Positions 44,688 to 53,632 are shown, numbered from the stretch's first letter. The stretch: 64,000 nucleotides of DNA from CAVOEB01 sp965249645 (GCA_965249645.1 CBDFML010000012.1:1426001-1490000); one strand, 5' to 3'. The notes: generated by a model from the letters alone, not told the origin. Numbers and translations: made by a program.

Positions 44688-45667
44688 GTCGGCGAACCGC
44701 CGTCGCCCAAGACGGCTTCGAGCACGCGCCGTGCGGCGCTGCCGGGGGTCAATGCGCCCGCCGCCACCTCGGCTTCGAGCCGCGCCGCCAGCGCCTTGAC
44801 CGCACCGTCCGCAATCAGCCGGAAAACCAGCGAACCGCGCACCTCCGACCACATCCAGGCGCGCGCCTGGTCGGCCCGGCGTGCCGCCATTTCCGTCTCG
44901 CCCAGCGCATCGCGATAGGCCCCGACCTCGGTCCAGACCTCATCGATCCCGCTGCCCTCCAGCGCTGAGCAGAGCAGCACCTTCGGGCTCCAGCGTGGCG
45001 AGCGCGGGCGCATCAGGTGAAGCGCGGCGCGGTATTCCGCCTGACTGCGCCCGGCGGCGTCGCGCAAGGCCCCGTCTGCCTTGTTGACCAACGCGAGATC
45101 GGCCAGCTCCATGATACCGCGCTTGAGACCCTGCAACTCGTCGCCCGCGCCCGGTTGGATCAGCAGCAGGAAGATATCGACCATGTCGGCGATGGCGATC
45201 TCGGACTGGCCAACACCGACAGTTTCGACAATGACCACGTCGAAGCCGGCGGCCTCGCAGGCCAACATGGCCTCGCGAGTACGCCGCGCCACGCCGCCCA
45301 GCGCACCGCCCGACGGCGTCGGCCGGATGAAGCTGTTCTCGGCACGGGCGAGCTGTTCCATCCGGGTCTTGTCGCCGAGGATCGAGCCGCCGCTGCGCGC
45401 GCTCGACGGATCGACCGCAAGCACCGCGACCTTGTGCCCCTGACCGATCAGGTAGAGCCCGAATGCCTCGATGAAAGTCGACTTGCCCGCGCCGGGCGCG
45501 CCGGTAATGCCGATCCGCACCGCGCCGCCCGTGCGCGGAAGCAGCGCGTCGAGCAACTCGTCGGCATTCGCGCGGTCGGCCTGCTTGGTCGATTCGATTA
45601 GGGTAATGGCCTGGGCCAGCGCCCGACGCTCGCCGTCGGCCAGCCGCTCGGCGAGGTCGTCGCTCAC
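44684..45667 (-). CDS. meaB: Methylmalonyl-CoA mutase-associated GTPase MeaB
   Basis: 327-aa G3E-type GTPase that loads and protects adenosylcobalamin on methylmalonyl-CoA mutase. P-loop GITGAPGAGKSTFIEAFG near residue 53, switch-region VDPSSARSGGSILGDKTRM near 85, VIVETVGVGQSEIAIADMVD near 150, and ALVNKADGALRDA as the base-recognition NKxD. Its start overlaps the mutase stop by four bases, so chaperone and enzyme are coupled. The C-terminal dimerisation arm is present. Confidence 0.96.
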   Translation of the reverse strand: MSDDLAERLADGERRALAQAITLIESTKQADRANADELLDALLPRTGGAVRIGITGAPGAGKSTFIEAFGLYLIGQGHKVAVLAVDPSSARSGGSILGDKTRMEQLARAENSFIRPTPSGGALGGVARRTREAMLACEAAGFDVVIVETVGVGQSEIAIADMVDIFLLLIQPGAGDELQGLKRGIMELADLALVNKADGALRDAAGRSQAEYRAALHLMRPRSPRWSPKVLLCSALEGSGIDEVWTEVGAYRDALGETEMAARRADQARAWMWSEVRGSLVFRLIADGAVKALAARLEAEVAAGALTPGSAARRVLEAVLGDGGSPT

Positions 45668-47814
45668 GCCGCCTGGCGCCGCTGGCGGATCAGGCCCATG
45701 ATCTCGTCCGCGGCGGCGGGAATATTCGTGCCCGGGCCGTAGACCGCCGAGACGCCCGCCGCCTTGAGCATATCGTAGTCCTGAGGCGGGATGACGCCGC
45801 CGCAGATTACCACGATTTCGCCGCCTCCTTGGGCCCTGAGCGTATCTGCGAGTTGCGGCACCAGCGTGCGGTGGCCCGCCGCCTGGCTCGAAACCCCGAC
45901 CACGTGGACGTCGCTCTCGATGGCGTCGCGCGCCGCCTCTTCCGGGGTTTGGAACAATGGCCCGATATCGACGTCGAAGCCGATGTCGGCGAACGCGCTG
46001 GCGATGATCTTGGCCCCCCGGTCGTGGCCGTCCTGGCCCAGCTTGACCACCAGCATGCGCGGCCGGCGGCCGTCCTCCTCGGCAAACGCCTCAACCTCGC
46101 CCTGGATCCGGGCGAAGCCGTTGTCGCCCTCGTAGGCAGCGCCGTAAACCCCCGAGATCGAGCGGATTACCGCGCGATGGCGGGTAAACACCGTCTCCAT
46201 CGCGTCCGACATTTCGCCCACGGTCGCCCGCGCGCGGGCCGCATCCACGCACAAGTCGAGCAAATTTGTGTCCCTAGAAGCGCCCTCGGTCAGCGCGGCC
46301 AGGGAGGACTGGCAAGCCGCATCGTCGCGAGCTGCACGCACGGCCTTTAGCCGCGCAATCTGCTGCTCGCGCACCGCCTGGTTGTCGATGTCAAGATACT
46401 GCTCGGGCCGGGTGTCGTTCTCGGGTTCATACTTGTTGACCCCAACGACGACCTCCTCGCCCCGGTCGACGCGGGCTTGGCGGCGCGCTGCACTTTCTTC
46501 GATGCGCAGCTTGGGCATGCCGGATTCGACCGCCTTGGTCATGCCGCCCAGCGCCTCAACCTCCTCGATCAGCGTCCACGCCTCGTTCGCGATCGAGCGG
46601 GTCAGATGCTCGACGTAATAGCTGCCGCCCAGTGGATCGACCACATGGGTCACGCCGGTTTCCTCGGCGATAATGAGTTGGGTGTTGCGTGCGATCCGGG
46701 CGGAAAACTCGGTGGGCAGCGCAACCGCCTCGTCGAGCGCGTTGGTGTGCAGCGACTGGGTGCCGCCCAACACCGCCGCCATGGCCTCGAAGGCGGTGCG
46801 CACGACGTTGTTGTAGGGGTCCTGCTCGGTCAGCGACACGCCCGAGGTCTGGCAATGGGTGCGCAGCATGAGCGAGCGCGGGTCCTCGGGCTCGAACTCG
46901 GCGACAATCCTGCTCCACAGCAACCTCGCGGCACGCAACTTGGCGATCTCCATGAAGAAATTCATGCCGATGGCGAAGAAAAACGACAGCCGCGGCGCGA
47001 AGGCGTCGATGGCGAGCCCCCGGGCCAGCGCAGAGCGCGCGTATTCCAGTCCGTCGGCCAGCGTAAAGGCGAGCTCTTGAACCTGATTCGCCCCGGCTTC
47101 CTGCATGTGGTAGCCCGAAATCGAGATCGAGTTGAACTTGGGCATGGTCTTCGCCGTGTATTCAATAATGTCAGCGACGATTCGCATGCTGGGTTCGGGC
47201 GGATAGATATAGGTGTTGCGGACCATGAATTCCTTGAGGACGTCGTTCTGGATCGTGCCCGAGAGCTTCTCCGGAGCAACCCCCTGTTCTTCGGCGGCCA
47301 CGATAAACGCCGCCATATTGGGCAGCACCGCGCCGTTCATGGTCATCGAGACGCTCATCCGGTCGAGCGGGATGCCATCGAACAGGATCTTCATATCCTC
47401 GACGGAATCAATCGCGACTCCCGCCTTGCCGACATCGCCCACCACGCGGGGATGGTCGCTGTCGTAGCCGCGGTGAGTCGCGAGATCGAACGCGACCGAA
47501 AGACCTTTCTGACCACCGGCCAGGTTCTTGCGGTAGAAGGCATTGCTCTCCTCGGCGGTGGAGAACCCGGCATACTGGCGGACCGTCCAGGGCCGGTTCG
47601 CGTACATGGTGGCGCGCACGCCACGCAGGTAGGGCGCAAATCCGGGTAGGCTGTCGACACCCTCCAGGCCCTCGAGGTCTGCCGCCGTATAGAGCGACTT
47701 GACCGCGATGCCCTCGGGCGTCTGCCAGGTCAATTCGTCTGGATCGCGGCCCTTGAGCTCCTTGCTCGCCAGATCGCGCCAGTCGGCTACGGTTTTCTTA
47801 CGCTTTTTCGCCAT
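45664..47814 (-). CDS. scpA: Methylmalonyl-CoA mutase, large catalytic chain
   Basis: 716 aa from the ATG at 47814 (MAKKRKKTVADWRD); an ATG five codons upstream is possible. The TIM-barrel domain includes PWTVRQYAGFSTAEESNAFY near residue 85 and RGYDSDHPRVVGDVGKAGV. The C-terminal B12-binding domain carries KLGQDGHDRGAKIIA with the Asp-x-His-x-x-Gly cobalt-ligand motif near 595. The enzyme interconverts methylmalonyl- and succinyl-CoA, completing propionyl-CoA assimilation. One gene encodes the full catalytic chain with no small-subunit gene beside it, as in homodimeric types. MeaB follows directly. Confidence 0.96.
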   Translation of the reverse strand: MAKKRKKTVADWRDLASKELKGRDPDELTWQTPEGIAVKSLYTAADLEGLEGVDSLPGFAPYLRGVRATMYANRPWTVRQYAGFSTAEESNAFYRKNLAGGQKGLSVAFDLATHRGYDSDHPRVVGDVGKAGVAIDSVEDMKILFDGIPLDRMSVSMTMNGAVLPNMAAFIVAAEEQGVAPEKLSGTIQNDVLKEFMVRNTYIYPPEPSMRIVADIIEYTAKTMPKFNSISISGYHMQEAGANQVQELAFTLADGLEYARSALARGLAIDAFAPRLSFFFAIGMNFFMEIAKLRAARLLWSRIVAEFEPEDPRSLMLRTHCQTSGVSLTEQDPYNNVVRTAFEAMAAVLGGTQSLHTNALDEAVALPTEFSARIARNTQLIIAEETGVTHVVDPLGGSYYVEHLTRSIANEAWTLIEEVEALGGMTKAVESGMPKLRIEESAARRQARVDRGEEVVVGVNKYEPENDTRPEQYLDIDNQAVREQQIARLKAVRAARDDAACQSSLAALTEGASRDTNLLDLCVDAARARATVGEMSDAMETVFTRHRAVIRSISGVYGAAYEGDNGFARIQGEVEAFAEEDGRRPRMLVVKLGQDGHDRGAKIIASAFADIGFDVDIGPLFQTPEEAARDAIESDVHVVGVSSQAAGHRTLVPQLADTLRAQGGGEIVVICGGVIPPQDYDMLKAAGVSAVYGPGTNIPAAADEIMGLIRQRRQAA

Positions 47815-47917
47815 CCTCGGCCCGCTCATCATTTCGCAGGTGCGAAAAGACGGAGTATGGCGGATGGGCCAAATCCCGTCAACGCGGCACAAACCACCGA
47901 AATAACAGGGTTTTTTC

Positions 47918-48799
47918 CTATTTTCTTACCCGCCCCATGGGCTTGCCCGCGCACAGTGCACGCGCCGCAACCGCTGCCGCGTGGAGTGCGCTGCGCAGAT
48001 CCTCGCCCTCCATCGTCAGCACCCGGAGCCAGGCGCCCGCACCGCCGGGCAGCACCGAGGCACCGGCCCTGACCCCCTCGCGCCCCGCTATCGCCTCGCG
48101 CAAGGCCCCGGCCAGCTCGGCTCCGGGATGCCGGTCGTCGATAACATAGAGCGTACCCTGGACGATGCATCCTCCATCAAGGCCCGGATTTCCGAACCCG
48201 GTCTCGGCCGGCTCGATCCGGAAGCGGTCGATGACCAGCGGTGCGGCCTCGGGCCAGCGCACCACCACCTCGGTTGCAAACATTCCAAAGGCGGGCGCGG
48301 CGCCGCCTGCGGGGTCGTGGCTGAGGAAGGAATCCGCAAGGATTGCCGTGCCTTCCGCGGCACAGACGACGTCGATGCGGCTCTCCAGCCGGGCGTTGGG
48401 AAACAGGATGACGGGATCGGTGAGATATTCGAGATAGCCACCCGCCTCAACCGCAAGAGATGCGTTTTGATAGGCCTCGCCCGCAGTCATGGAATGCACC
48501 TTGGTGGCCGACTGGCTGGTCAGATGCAGCGCCGCACCCTTCGCGACCGAAACATCGAGATCCAACCGGTCGTCCGCAAACAGCCCGCCCGAAACCGACT
48601 GCAGATAGAGCGTCGCGAGCTCCGGCCAGGCCTCGTCCATGTGAAAGACGCGGGTGACATGAAACGGATATTGCGCGAACTGATCGGCGGCATAGCTCAC
48701 GCCCGCGCCGTCCGCCTCGATACGAAAGCGCGCCCGGCCGCGCCGCGGTTCGCGCCCAGTCCCGGGCGGTGCGACCTCGGCCTGTGGCTCGGCGCTCAC
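47918..48799 (-). CDS. ureD: Urease accessory protein UreD
   Basis: UreD (UreH) forms the nickel-delivery scaffold with UreF and UreG on apo-urease. Family motifs: AQYPFHVTRVFHMDEAWPEL, LFADDRLDLDVSVAKGAALH, LTSQSATKVHSM near residue 75 and GGYLEYLTDPVILFPNARLE near 100, then SFLSHDP. The start is taken as the GTG at 48799, which overlaps the ureG stop as GTGA, giving 293 aa. It is the last gene of the operon. Confidence 0.95.
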   Translation of the reverse strand: MSAEPQAEVAPPGTGREPRRGRARFRIEADGAGVSYAADQFAQYPFHVTRVFHMDEAWPELATLYLQSVSGGLFADDRLDLDVSVAKGAALHLTSQSATKVHSMTAGEAYQNASLAVEAGGYLEYLTDPVILFPNARLESRIDVVCAAEGTAILADSFLSHDPAGGAAPAFGMFATEVVVRWPEAAPLVIDRFRIEPAETGFGNPGLDGGCIVQGTLYVIDDRHPGAELAGALREAIAGREGVRAGASVLPGGAGAWLRVLTMEGEDLRSALHAAAVAARALCAGKPMGRVRK

Positions 48800-49461
48800 G
48801 GTTCGAGCAGCACGTCGTGCGCGAGACGGGCAATCACCTCGTCCAGCCCCTTGCCGGTCCGGCAATTGGTAAAGACCACCGGCTTGGCGTTGCGCGCCTC
48901 CGCGGATTCCCGCGCCATCAGATCGAGATCGCTATCGACATAAGGAGCGAGGTCTATCTTGTTGATGACCAGAAGGTCCGACTGCACGAGGCCGGGCCCC
49001 CGCTTGCGCGGAATGTCATCACCGTCGGACACGTCGATCACGAACAGCCAGTAATCGACCAGGTCGAGCGAGAAGGTCGAGGCGAGATTGTCGCCGCCGC
49101 TCTCGATCAAAATCAGGTCGAGACCGGGAAACGTCCGCTCCAGCCGGTCCGCCGCCTCGATATTCATGGTCGGGTCTTCGCGGATCGCCGTATGCGGGCA
49201 GGCGCCGGTCTCCACGCCGACCACCCGTTCGGGATCGATCAGCCCGCCCGCCTTGACGCGTTGCGCATCCTCTGCCGTGACCAGGTCGTTGGTCACCACC
49301 GCGACCTCAGTGCCCCGCTCCGCAAGCCTCGGCAACAGCGCCTCGATCAGCGCCGTTTTGCCCGAACCGACCGGCCCGCCTATGCCGACCCGCGCCGGCC
49401 CCGGCACCGACACAGCTGCAATCGCATCCTGTTGTGGCACATCCTGTTTCGGGTTTGCCAT
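48796..49461 (-). CDS. ureG: Urease accessory GTPase UreG
   Basis: 221 aa. UreG couples GTP hydrolysis to nickel insertion into urease. P-loop GIGGPVGSGKTALIEALLP near residue 25, EVAVVTNDLVTAEDAQRV, the nickel-binding Cys in GVETGACPHTAIREDPTMN near 75, ESGGDNLASTFS, and VINKIDLAPYV. The ATG at 49461 is chosen over a TTG four codons upstream. It begins eight bases after the cysteine hydrolase stop and overlaps ureD by four bases. Confidence 0.97.
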   Translation of the reverse strand: MANPKQDVPQQDAIAAVSVPGPARVGIGGPVGSGKTALIEALLPRLAERGTEVAVVTNDLVTAEDAQRVKAGGLIDPERVVGVETGACPHTAIREDPTMNIEAADRLERTFPGLDLILIESGGDNLASTFSLDLVDYWLFVIDVSDGDDIPRKRGPGLVQSDLLVINKIDLAPYVDSDLDLMARESAEARNAKPVVFTNCRTGKGLDEVIARLAHDVLLEP

Positions 49462-49469
49462 TCGATCGC

Positions 49470-50039
49470 TCAATCCGTGTCCAGCGACGCAAGGTGCCGC
49501 TCGACCCCGCTCGCTGCAATTACGCTCGCATAACCGTCCGCCAGACCCACCATGAACGCCGCGTGTGCGCTGGCCGCGGAAACGGCGAGGCCCTCGAAGT
49601 CGAGATCAGGCGCTGCGCAGGCGTCGTGTGCGACGACGCAGTCATAACCCATATCCACCGCCGCCCGGGTCGTCGCGTCGATGCACATGTAGCTCATGGC
49701 GCCGGCGATAACGAGGCGCGAGATATCCCGAGACCGCAAAATCCGGTCGAGCTCGGTTTCGCGAAAGCCGTTGGGATAATTCTTCTCGATCACCGGCTCG
49801 CCAGGCTTCGGCACAACCGACGGGTGAATGTCGCAGCCTTGCGCCCCCGGAATGAAGAACGTCGCGTCGTCCTCGATCGAGAGGTGACGGACGTGAACCA
49901 CCGGCCGCTCCGCCTCGCGAAACCCATCGAGCAACGCCTTCGCCTGTTCCGCGGCCTCGGTCATACCGACCAGTGCCATTGCCCCGTCGGGAAAATAATC
50001 GTTCTGGATATCGACCATAAGAAGAGCCGTCGCGGTCAT
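49470..50039 (-). CDS. Cysteine hydrolase (isochorismatase-like) inside the urease operon, 189 aa
   Basis: Catalytic triad of the isochorismatase-like family: Asp in LLMVDIQNDYFPDGA near residue 9, Lys in VIEKNYPNGF near 83 and Cys in AGAMSYMCIDATTRAA near 117, with the characteristic cis-peptide before AMS. Members hydrolyse amides or ureido compounds (nicotinamidase, RutB, biuret hydrolase) or isochorismate. Its place between ureC and ureG, with 12-bp and 8-bp gaps, suggests it makes urea, carbamate or ammonia-yielding products for urease. This is inference; the substrate is unknown. It is not a usual urease-operon gene. Confidence 0.9.
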   Translation of the reverse strand: MTATALLMVDIQNDYFPDGAMALVGMTEAAEQAKALLDGFREAERPVVHVRHLSIEDDATFFIPGAQGCDIHPSVVPKPGEPVIEKNYPNGFRETELDRILRSRDISRLVIAGAMSYMCIDATTRAAVDMGYDCVVAHDACAAPDLDFEGLAVSAASAHAAFMVGLADGYASVIAASGVERHLASLDTD

Positions 50040-50051
50040 GGCATCCCTCGT

Positions 50052-51764
50052 CTAACGCAGCATGTAGCGCCGGTTGAGCGGCACGCTGTCGGCGGGCGCG
50101 CAGGTAGCAAGCTCGCCGTCGACGAACACCTCGAAGGTCTCCGGGTTCACGGTCACCTTGGGGCAGGCGTCGTTGTGCAGCATGTGGCCCTTGGTGAGTT
50201 TCCGGGTGCCGCGCACCACGGCGACCCGCTTGCGCAAGCCCAGTCGCTCCGGCGTGCCCGCGTCAACCCCCGCCTGGCACATGAAGGCAACGCTCAGCGC
50301 CTGCTTGGCAGTTCCGTAGGCGCCCCATTGCGGGCGCAGGGCGATCGGCTCGCAGCTCATCAGCGAGGCCGCGGAATCGCCCATCGCGCCGTGCACGATG
50401 AAGCCGCCCTTGACCACAATTTCAGGCTTTACCCCGAAGAAGGCCGGGCGCCACAGCACGATGTCCGCCAGCTTGCCGGATTCGAGCGAGCCGACCTCGT
50501 GGTCGATGCCGAAAGCGCGCGCCGGGTTGATCGTGTATTTCGCCACAAAGCGCTTGATCCGCGCATTGTCGCCCACAGCCGCCGTCTCATCGGGCAGCCG
50601 GCCGCGCTGGTCCTTCATCTTGGAGGCGAGCTGCCAGGTCCGGGCGATCACCTCGTTGATCCGCCCCATGCCCTGGCTATCCGAGCCCAGCATCGAGATC
50701 GCACCGATATCGTGAAGCACGTCTTCGGCCGCAATAGTCTCGGCGCGCACGCGGCTCTCGGCAAAAGCCACGTCCTCCGGCACCGCCGGGTTGAGGTGGT
50801 GGCACACCATGATCATGTCGAGATGCTCATCGAAGGTGTTGCGCGTGAACGGATTGGTCGGGTTGGTCGAGGACGGCAGGCAATTGGGCTCGCCCGTGAT
50901 GCGGATGATATCCGGCGCGTGGCCGCCGCCCGCGCCTTCCGCGTGATACATGTGGATCGTCCGCCCGTTGATCGCTTCGAGGGTGTCCTCGACGAAGCCG
51001 CTTTCGTTCAGCGTGTCGGTGTGAAGCTGGACCTGGAAATCCATCTCGTCGGCGACGGTGAGGCAACAGTCGATGGCCGCGGGCATGGCGCCCCAGTCCT
51101 CGTGGATCTTGAGGCCGAAACAGCCGCCTTTGATCTGGTCGGTCAGCGAGTTGGGCCGCGACGAATTGCCCCGCCCGAGGAAGCCGAAATTGACCGGCCA
51201 TTGCTCGGCCGCCTGGTGCATCCGGGCGACGTTCCAGGCGCCGCCGCAGTCGATACCTACGGTGATTGGCCCGAGCGAGCCTCCGATCATGGTGGTAATT
51301 CCTGTCGAGATCGCGTGATCGACCAGCCCCGGGCTGTCGAAATGGACATGGCAGTCGAGCCCGCCGGGGGTCGCGATCAAGCCCTCGCCGTCGCGCACCG
51401 TTGTGGCCGCGCCGCACACCATGTCACGGTCGACCCCGTCCATGATCGCGGGGTTGCCCGCCTTGCCGACGCGCACGATGCGCCCATCCTTGATGCCGAT
51501 GTCGCCCTTCACGATGCCCAGCACCGAGTCGATCACGACGACGTTGGAAATCAGCATGTCGAGGCTGCCCATGGCGCTGTCATAGCCAGCAGCCAGACCC
51601 AGTCCGTCGCGCAGGGTCTTGCCGCCGCCGTGCAGGCATTCCTCGCCCGGCACGCCGTAATCCTGCTCGATCTCGGCCAGCAGCGAGCTGTCGGCAAGGC
51701 GCACCGCGTCGCCCGTGGTCGGTCCGTACATCTCGGCATAGTGCTTTCGTGTCATCGTCGCCAT
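50052..51764 (-). CDS. ureC: Urease alpha (catalytic) subunit
   Basis: 570 aa, the normal UreC size. It hydrolyses urea to ammonia and carbamate at a di-nickel centre. Nickel ligands are His in GLDCHVHFDSPG near residue 135, the carbamylated Lys in FGLKIHEDWGAMPA near 217, His in QLHTDTLNESGF and YHAEGAGGGHAPD near 245-275, and Asp in LGSDSQGMGR near 360. The flap with MVCHHLNPAVPEDVAFAESR supplies catalytic His residues. AAGGGAG precedes the ATG inside the last codons of ureAB; the gap is two bases. Confidence 0.98.
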   Translation of the reverse strand: MATMTRKHYAEMYGPTTGDAVRLADSSLLAEIEQDYGVPGEECLHGGGKTLRDGLGLAAGYDSAMGSLDMLISNVVVIDSVLGIVKGDIGIKDGRIVRVGKAGNPAIMDGVDRDMVCGAATTVRDGEGLIATPGGLDCHVHFDSPGLVDHAISTGITTMIGGSLGPITVGIDCGGAWNVARMHQAAEQWPVNFGFLGRGNSSRPNSLTDQIKGGCFGLKIHEDWGAMPAAIDCCLTVADEMDFQVQLHTDTLNESGFVEDTLEAINGRTIHMYHAEGAGGGHAPDIIRITGEPNCLPSSTNPTNPFTRNTFDEHLDMIMVCHHLNPAVPEDVAFAESRVRAETIAAEDVLHDIGAISMLGSDSQGMGRINEVIARTWQLASKMKDQRGRLPDETAAVGDNARIKRFVAKYTINPARAFGIDHEVGSLESGKLADIVLWRPAFFGVKPEIVVKGGFIVHGAMGDSAASLMSCEPIALRPQWGAYGTAKQALSVAFMCQAGVDAGTPERLGLRKRVAVVRGTRKLTKGHMLHNDACPKVTVNPETFEVFVDGELATCAPADSVPLNRRYMLR

Positions 51765-51766
51765 GG

Positions 51767-52468
51767 TCAGGCTCCCTTGAATCCGCGCGCCTTGGCCCGC
51801 GCCAGCGCCTGCGCCTTGTTTTCCTCCGAGTGCGCCGAGCCCTCGGTCAGACTGTTGAGCCCGATCAGCTCGCCCGCGCCGCCGAACTCGGTCAGCGTCA
51901 CCTCTCGGGAATCACCCGGCTCGAAGCGCACCGCCGTGCCCGAGGGGATGTCGAGGCGCAGGCCGTAGGCCTTCTCGCGGTTGAAATCAAGGCAACGGTT
52001 GGTCTCGAAGAAGTGATAATGGCTGCCGACCTGGACCGGCCGGTCGCCGATATTCTTGACCTTAAGCTTGACCGTCTTGCGTCCGGCATTGATTTCGATA
52101 TTGCCCTTGGTCGTAATGATCTCGCCGGGGATCACTTCGTCCTTCTTCGCGGCCTTCTTCTTGCCCGGGCGGATCGGATCGTGGACCGTCACCAACTTGG
52201 TGCCGTCGGGAAAATTGGCCTCGACCTGGATCATCGGCATCATCGTCCCAACGCCTGGCAGCACGTCGTCTGAGGTCAGGATCGTCGCGCCGAAACTGAT
52301 CAGCTCGGCGACGGATCGTCCGTCGCGCGCCGCTTCGAGAATTTCATCGCTGATCAGCGCGACCGCCTCGGGATGATTAAGCTCCAGTCCCCGCGCACGG
52401 CGTTTTCGGGCCAGTTCCGCTGCGGTGTAGATCACCAGCCGCTCCATTTCATGGGGGGTAAGAAGCAT
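51767..52468 (-). CDS. ureAB: Fused urease gamma-beta subunit (UreA-UreB)
   Basis: 233 aa. Residues 1-~100 are the gamma subunit (MLLTPHEMERLVIYTAAELA, then LNHPEAVALISDEILEAARD, and VLPGVGTMMPMIQVEANFPD). After a Lys-rich joint (GKKKAAKKDEVIPG, ~105-125) the beta subunit follows (KVKNIGDRPVQVGSHYHFFE, near residue 150, then SREVTLTEFGG). Such a fusion is known from Helicobacter UreA; most proteobacteria keep two genes. The Lys-rich joint marks where the stop and start would be. GAGGGAG precedes the ATG at 52468. ureC follows after two bases. Confidence 0.95.
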   Translation of the reverse strand: MLLTPHEMERLVIYTAAELARKRRARGLELNHPEAVALISDEILEAARDGRSVAELISFGATILTSDDVLPGVGTMMPMIQVEANFPDGTKLVTVHDPIRPGKKKAAKKDEVIPGEIITTKGNIEINAGRKTVKLKVKNIGDRPVQVGSHYHFFETNRCLDFNREKAYGLRLDIPSGTAVRFEPGDSREVTLTEFGGAGELIGLNSLTEGSAHSEENKAQALARAKARGFKGA

Positions 52469-52497
52469 GGCTGAAAGCTCCCTCTCGGGCGGCCGCT

Positions 52498-53178
52498 TCA
52501 GGTCGAAAACAGGCGGCTCGCCTTGGTTTCGTGAGTCATGATAGCGATGTCCACCGCTGGTGCATAGGCACTGGCGCCGGCCAGCGGAGGCACCGGCCGG
52601 GCAAGCAGCGATGCCAGGCCGGGGCGCAGACGTGCCAGGATTCGTTGGCCATCGAGATGGCCGATCAGGCCGAGCCGCAACGCCGCACCCAGCAGGCCGA
52701 TGCATAGCCCGTGGGCGCTCGCCGCTTCCGCCTCATCCCGGCCAAGCCCTGTACTCTGCCAGAGCAACCCCTGCATCGCCGCCAGGTGTCCCGGCGTCTC
52801 GTCCGCCTGAACCCGCGCTCGGTATTCCGCTGCACCCGGCGTGCCCAGTTCATCATGGACCGAGAGCAGCGCCCGGCCCATTCGCGCCGAGCCGTTGCGC
52901 AGGCCTTCGGACAGGCTCATGGCCTCCTGCGTCTGGTCGGCCTCGGCCACCGTGTCGAGATTGCCGGCTGCGTCAAACGCGGCGGCAAGAACCGCACGAT
53001 CCGCGCTCGCCCAGCGCTGACGCAATTGGCCGTCGATGAAGGCAAACAGCTCGTCGGCCCCAGCGATACAGCCCGAGCCCGTGAGTTCTTCGAGGCCCCC
53101 CGAGAACGACACCTGGCCGCCGGGAAAGAAGCTGTCGGCGTGCTGGAGCAGGGCAAACAAGCGCCCGCCGTCAGCCAT
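52498..53178 (-). CDS. ureF: Urease accessory protein UreF
   Basis: 226-aa all-helical protein that works with UreD as the activator of UreG. Conserved start region LFALLQHADSFFPGGQVSFS with SGGLEELTGSGCI, then MGRALLSV, TPGHLAAMQGLLWQSTGLG and the C-terminal DIAIMTHETKASRLFST. The N-terminus overlaps the ureE 3' end by eight bases, and the ureAB start follows 29 bp downstream, containing its ribosome site. Confidence 0.94.
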   Translation of the reverse strand: MADGGRLFALLQHADSFFPGGQVSFSGGLEELTGSGCIAGADELFAFIDGQLRQRWASADRAVLAAAFDAAGNLDTVAEADQTQEAMSLSEGLRNGSARMGRALLSVHDELGTPGAAEYRARVQADETPGHLAAMQGLLWQSTGLGRDEAEAASAHGLCIGLLGAALRLGLIGHLDGQRILARLRPGLASLLARPVPPLAGASAYAPAVDIAIMTHETKASRLFST

Positions 53179-53623
53179 CGTCCGTCAGCCTCTCGACCCG
53201 GCCCTTATCGAGAAACGGCGCGAGACGGGCGAGGTAGTCCTCTTCCGGCCCGTCCAGCGCCACCGCCATGACCGGGCCGTCGAAACGCACCCGCCAATGC
53301 AGGTTGCCGCACAGGAAGCCGAGTTCGACGGCGGTGGTCGTATCGTTCGGCTGCAGCCGGAGCCAGCGGCTTTCCTCCATGCGCACGACGACCGCGCGCA
53401 GATCGTCGAGCAGCAGGATCGCGCCGTCGTCAAGCTTGGCGGCACGGTCGAGCGCAACCGCGCAGTCCGTGCCCTGGTCGGTTTCCTTGCGCAGGCGGTG
53501 CCGGTGGGTGTCGTCCCGGGAAAGTTCGAGATATTCGACGCGGCCCTTGTGCGAGAGCGCGTGCAGCCGCTCGACCAGTTCGGGGTCGCTGGCGTGGCCG
53601 ATGATCCGGGTCAGGCGCAACAT
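53171..53623 (-). CDS. ureE: Urease accessory protein UreE
   Basis: 150-aa nickel metallochaperone. The N-terminal peptide-binding domain contains VEYLELSRDDTHRHRLRKET, LDRAAKLDDGAILLL, and DLRAVVVRMEESRW. The C-terminal metal-binding domain has LGFLCGNLHWRVRFDGP with the conserved His in NLHW. The His-rich tail of Klebsiella UreE is absent (it ends VERLTDDG), so nickel storage capacity is small. As read here it is the first gene of the operon, with the ATG at 53623 just downstream of a TATACT box. Confidence 0.93.
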   Translation of the reverse strand: MLRLTRIIGHASDPELVERLHALSHKGRVEYLELSRDDTHRHRLRKETDQGTDCAVALDRAAKLDDGAILLLDDLRAVVVRMEESRWLRLQPNDTTTAVELGFLCGNLHWRVRFDGPVMAVALDGPEEDYLARLAPFLDKGRVERLTDDG

Positions 53624-53632
53624 AGGACACTT

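Noticed and set aside
46477..47649. A 390-codon frame antisense to methylmalonyl-CoA mutase
   Set aside because: Mirror of a conserved enzyme in a GC-rich genome; composition is typical of an antisense frame.
49434..51968. An 844-codon open frame antisense to ureG, the hydrolase gene, ureC and ureAB
   Set aside because: It runs opposite to well-conserved urease genes. Its product is His/Arg/Asp/Val-rich without domain texture, as expected when the antisense frame of GC-rich coding DNA avoids stops.
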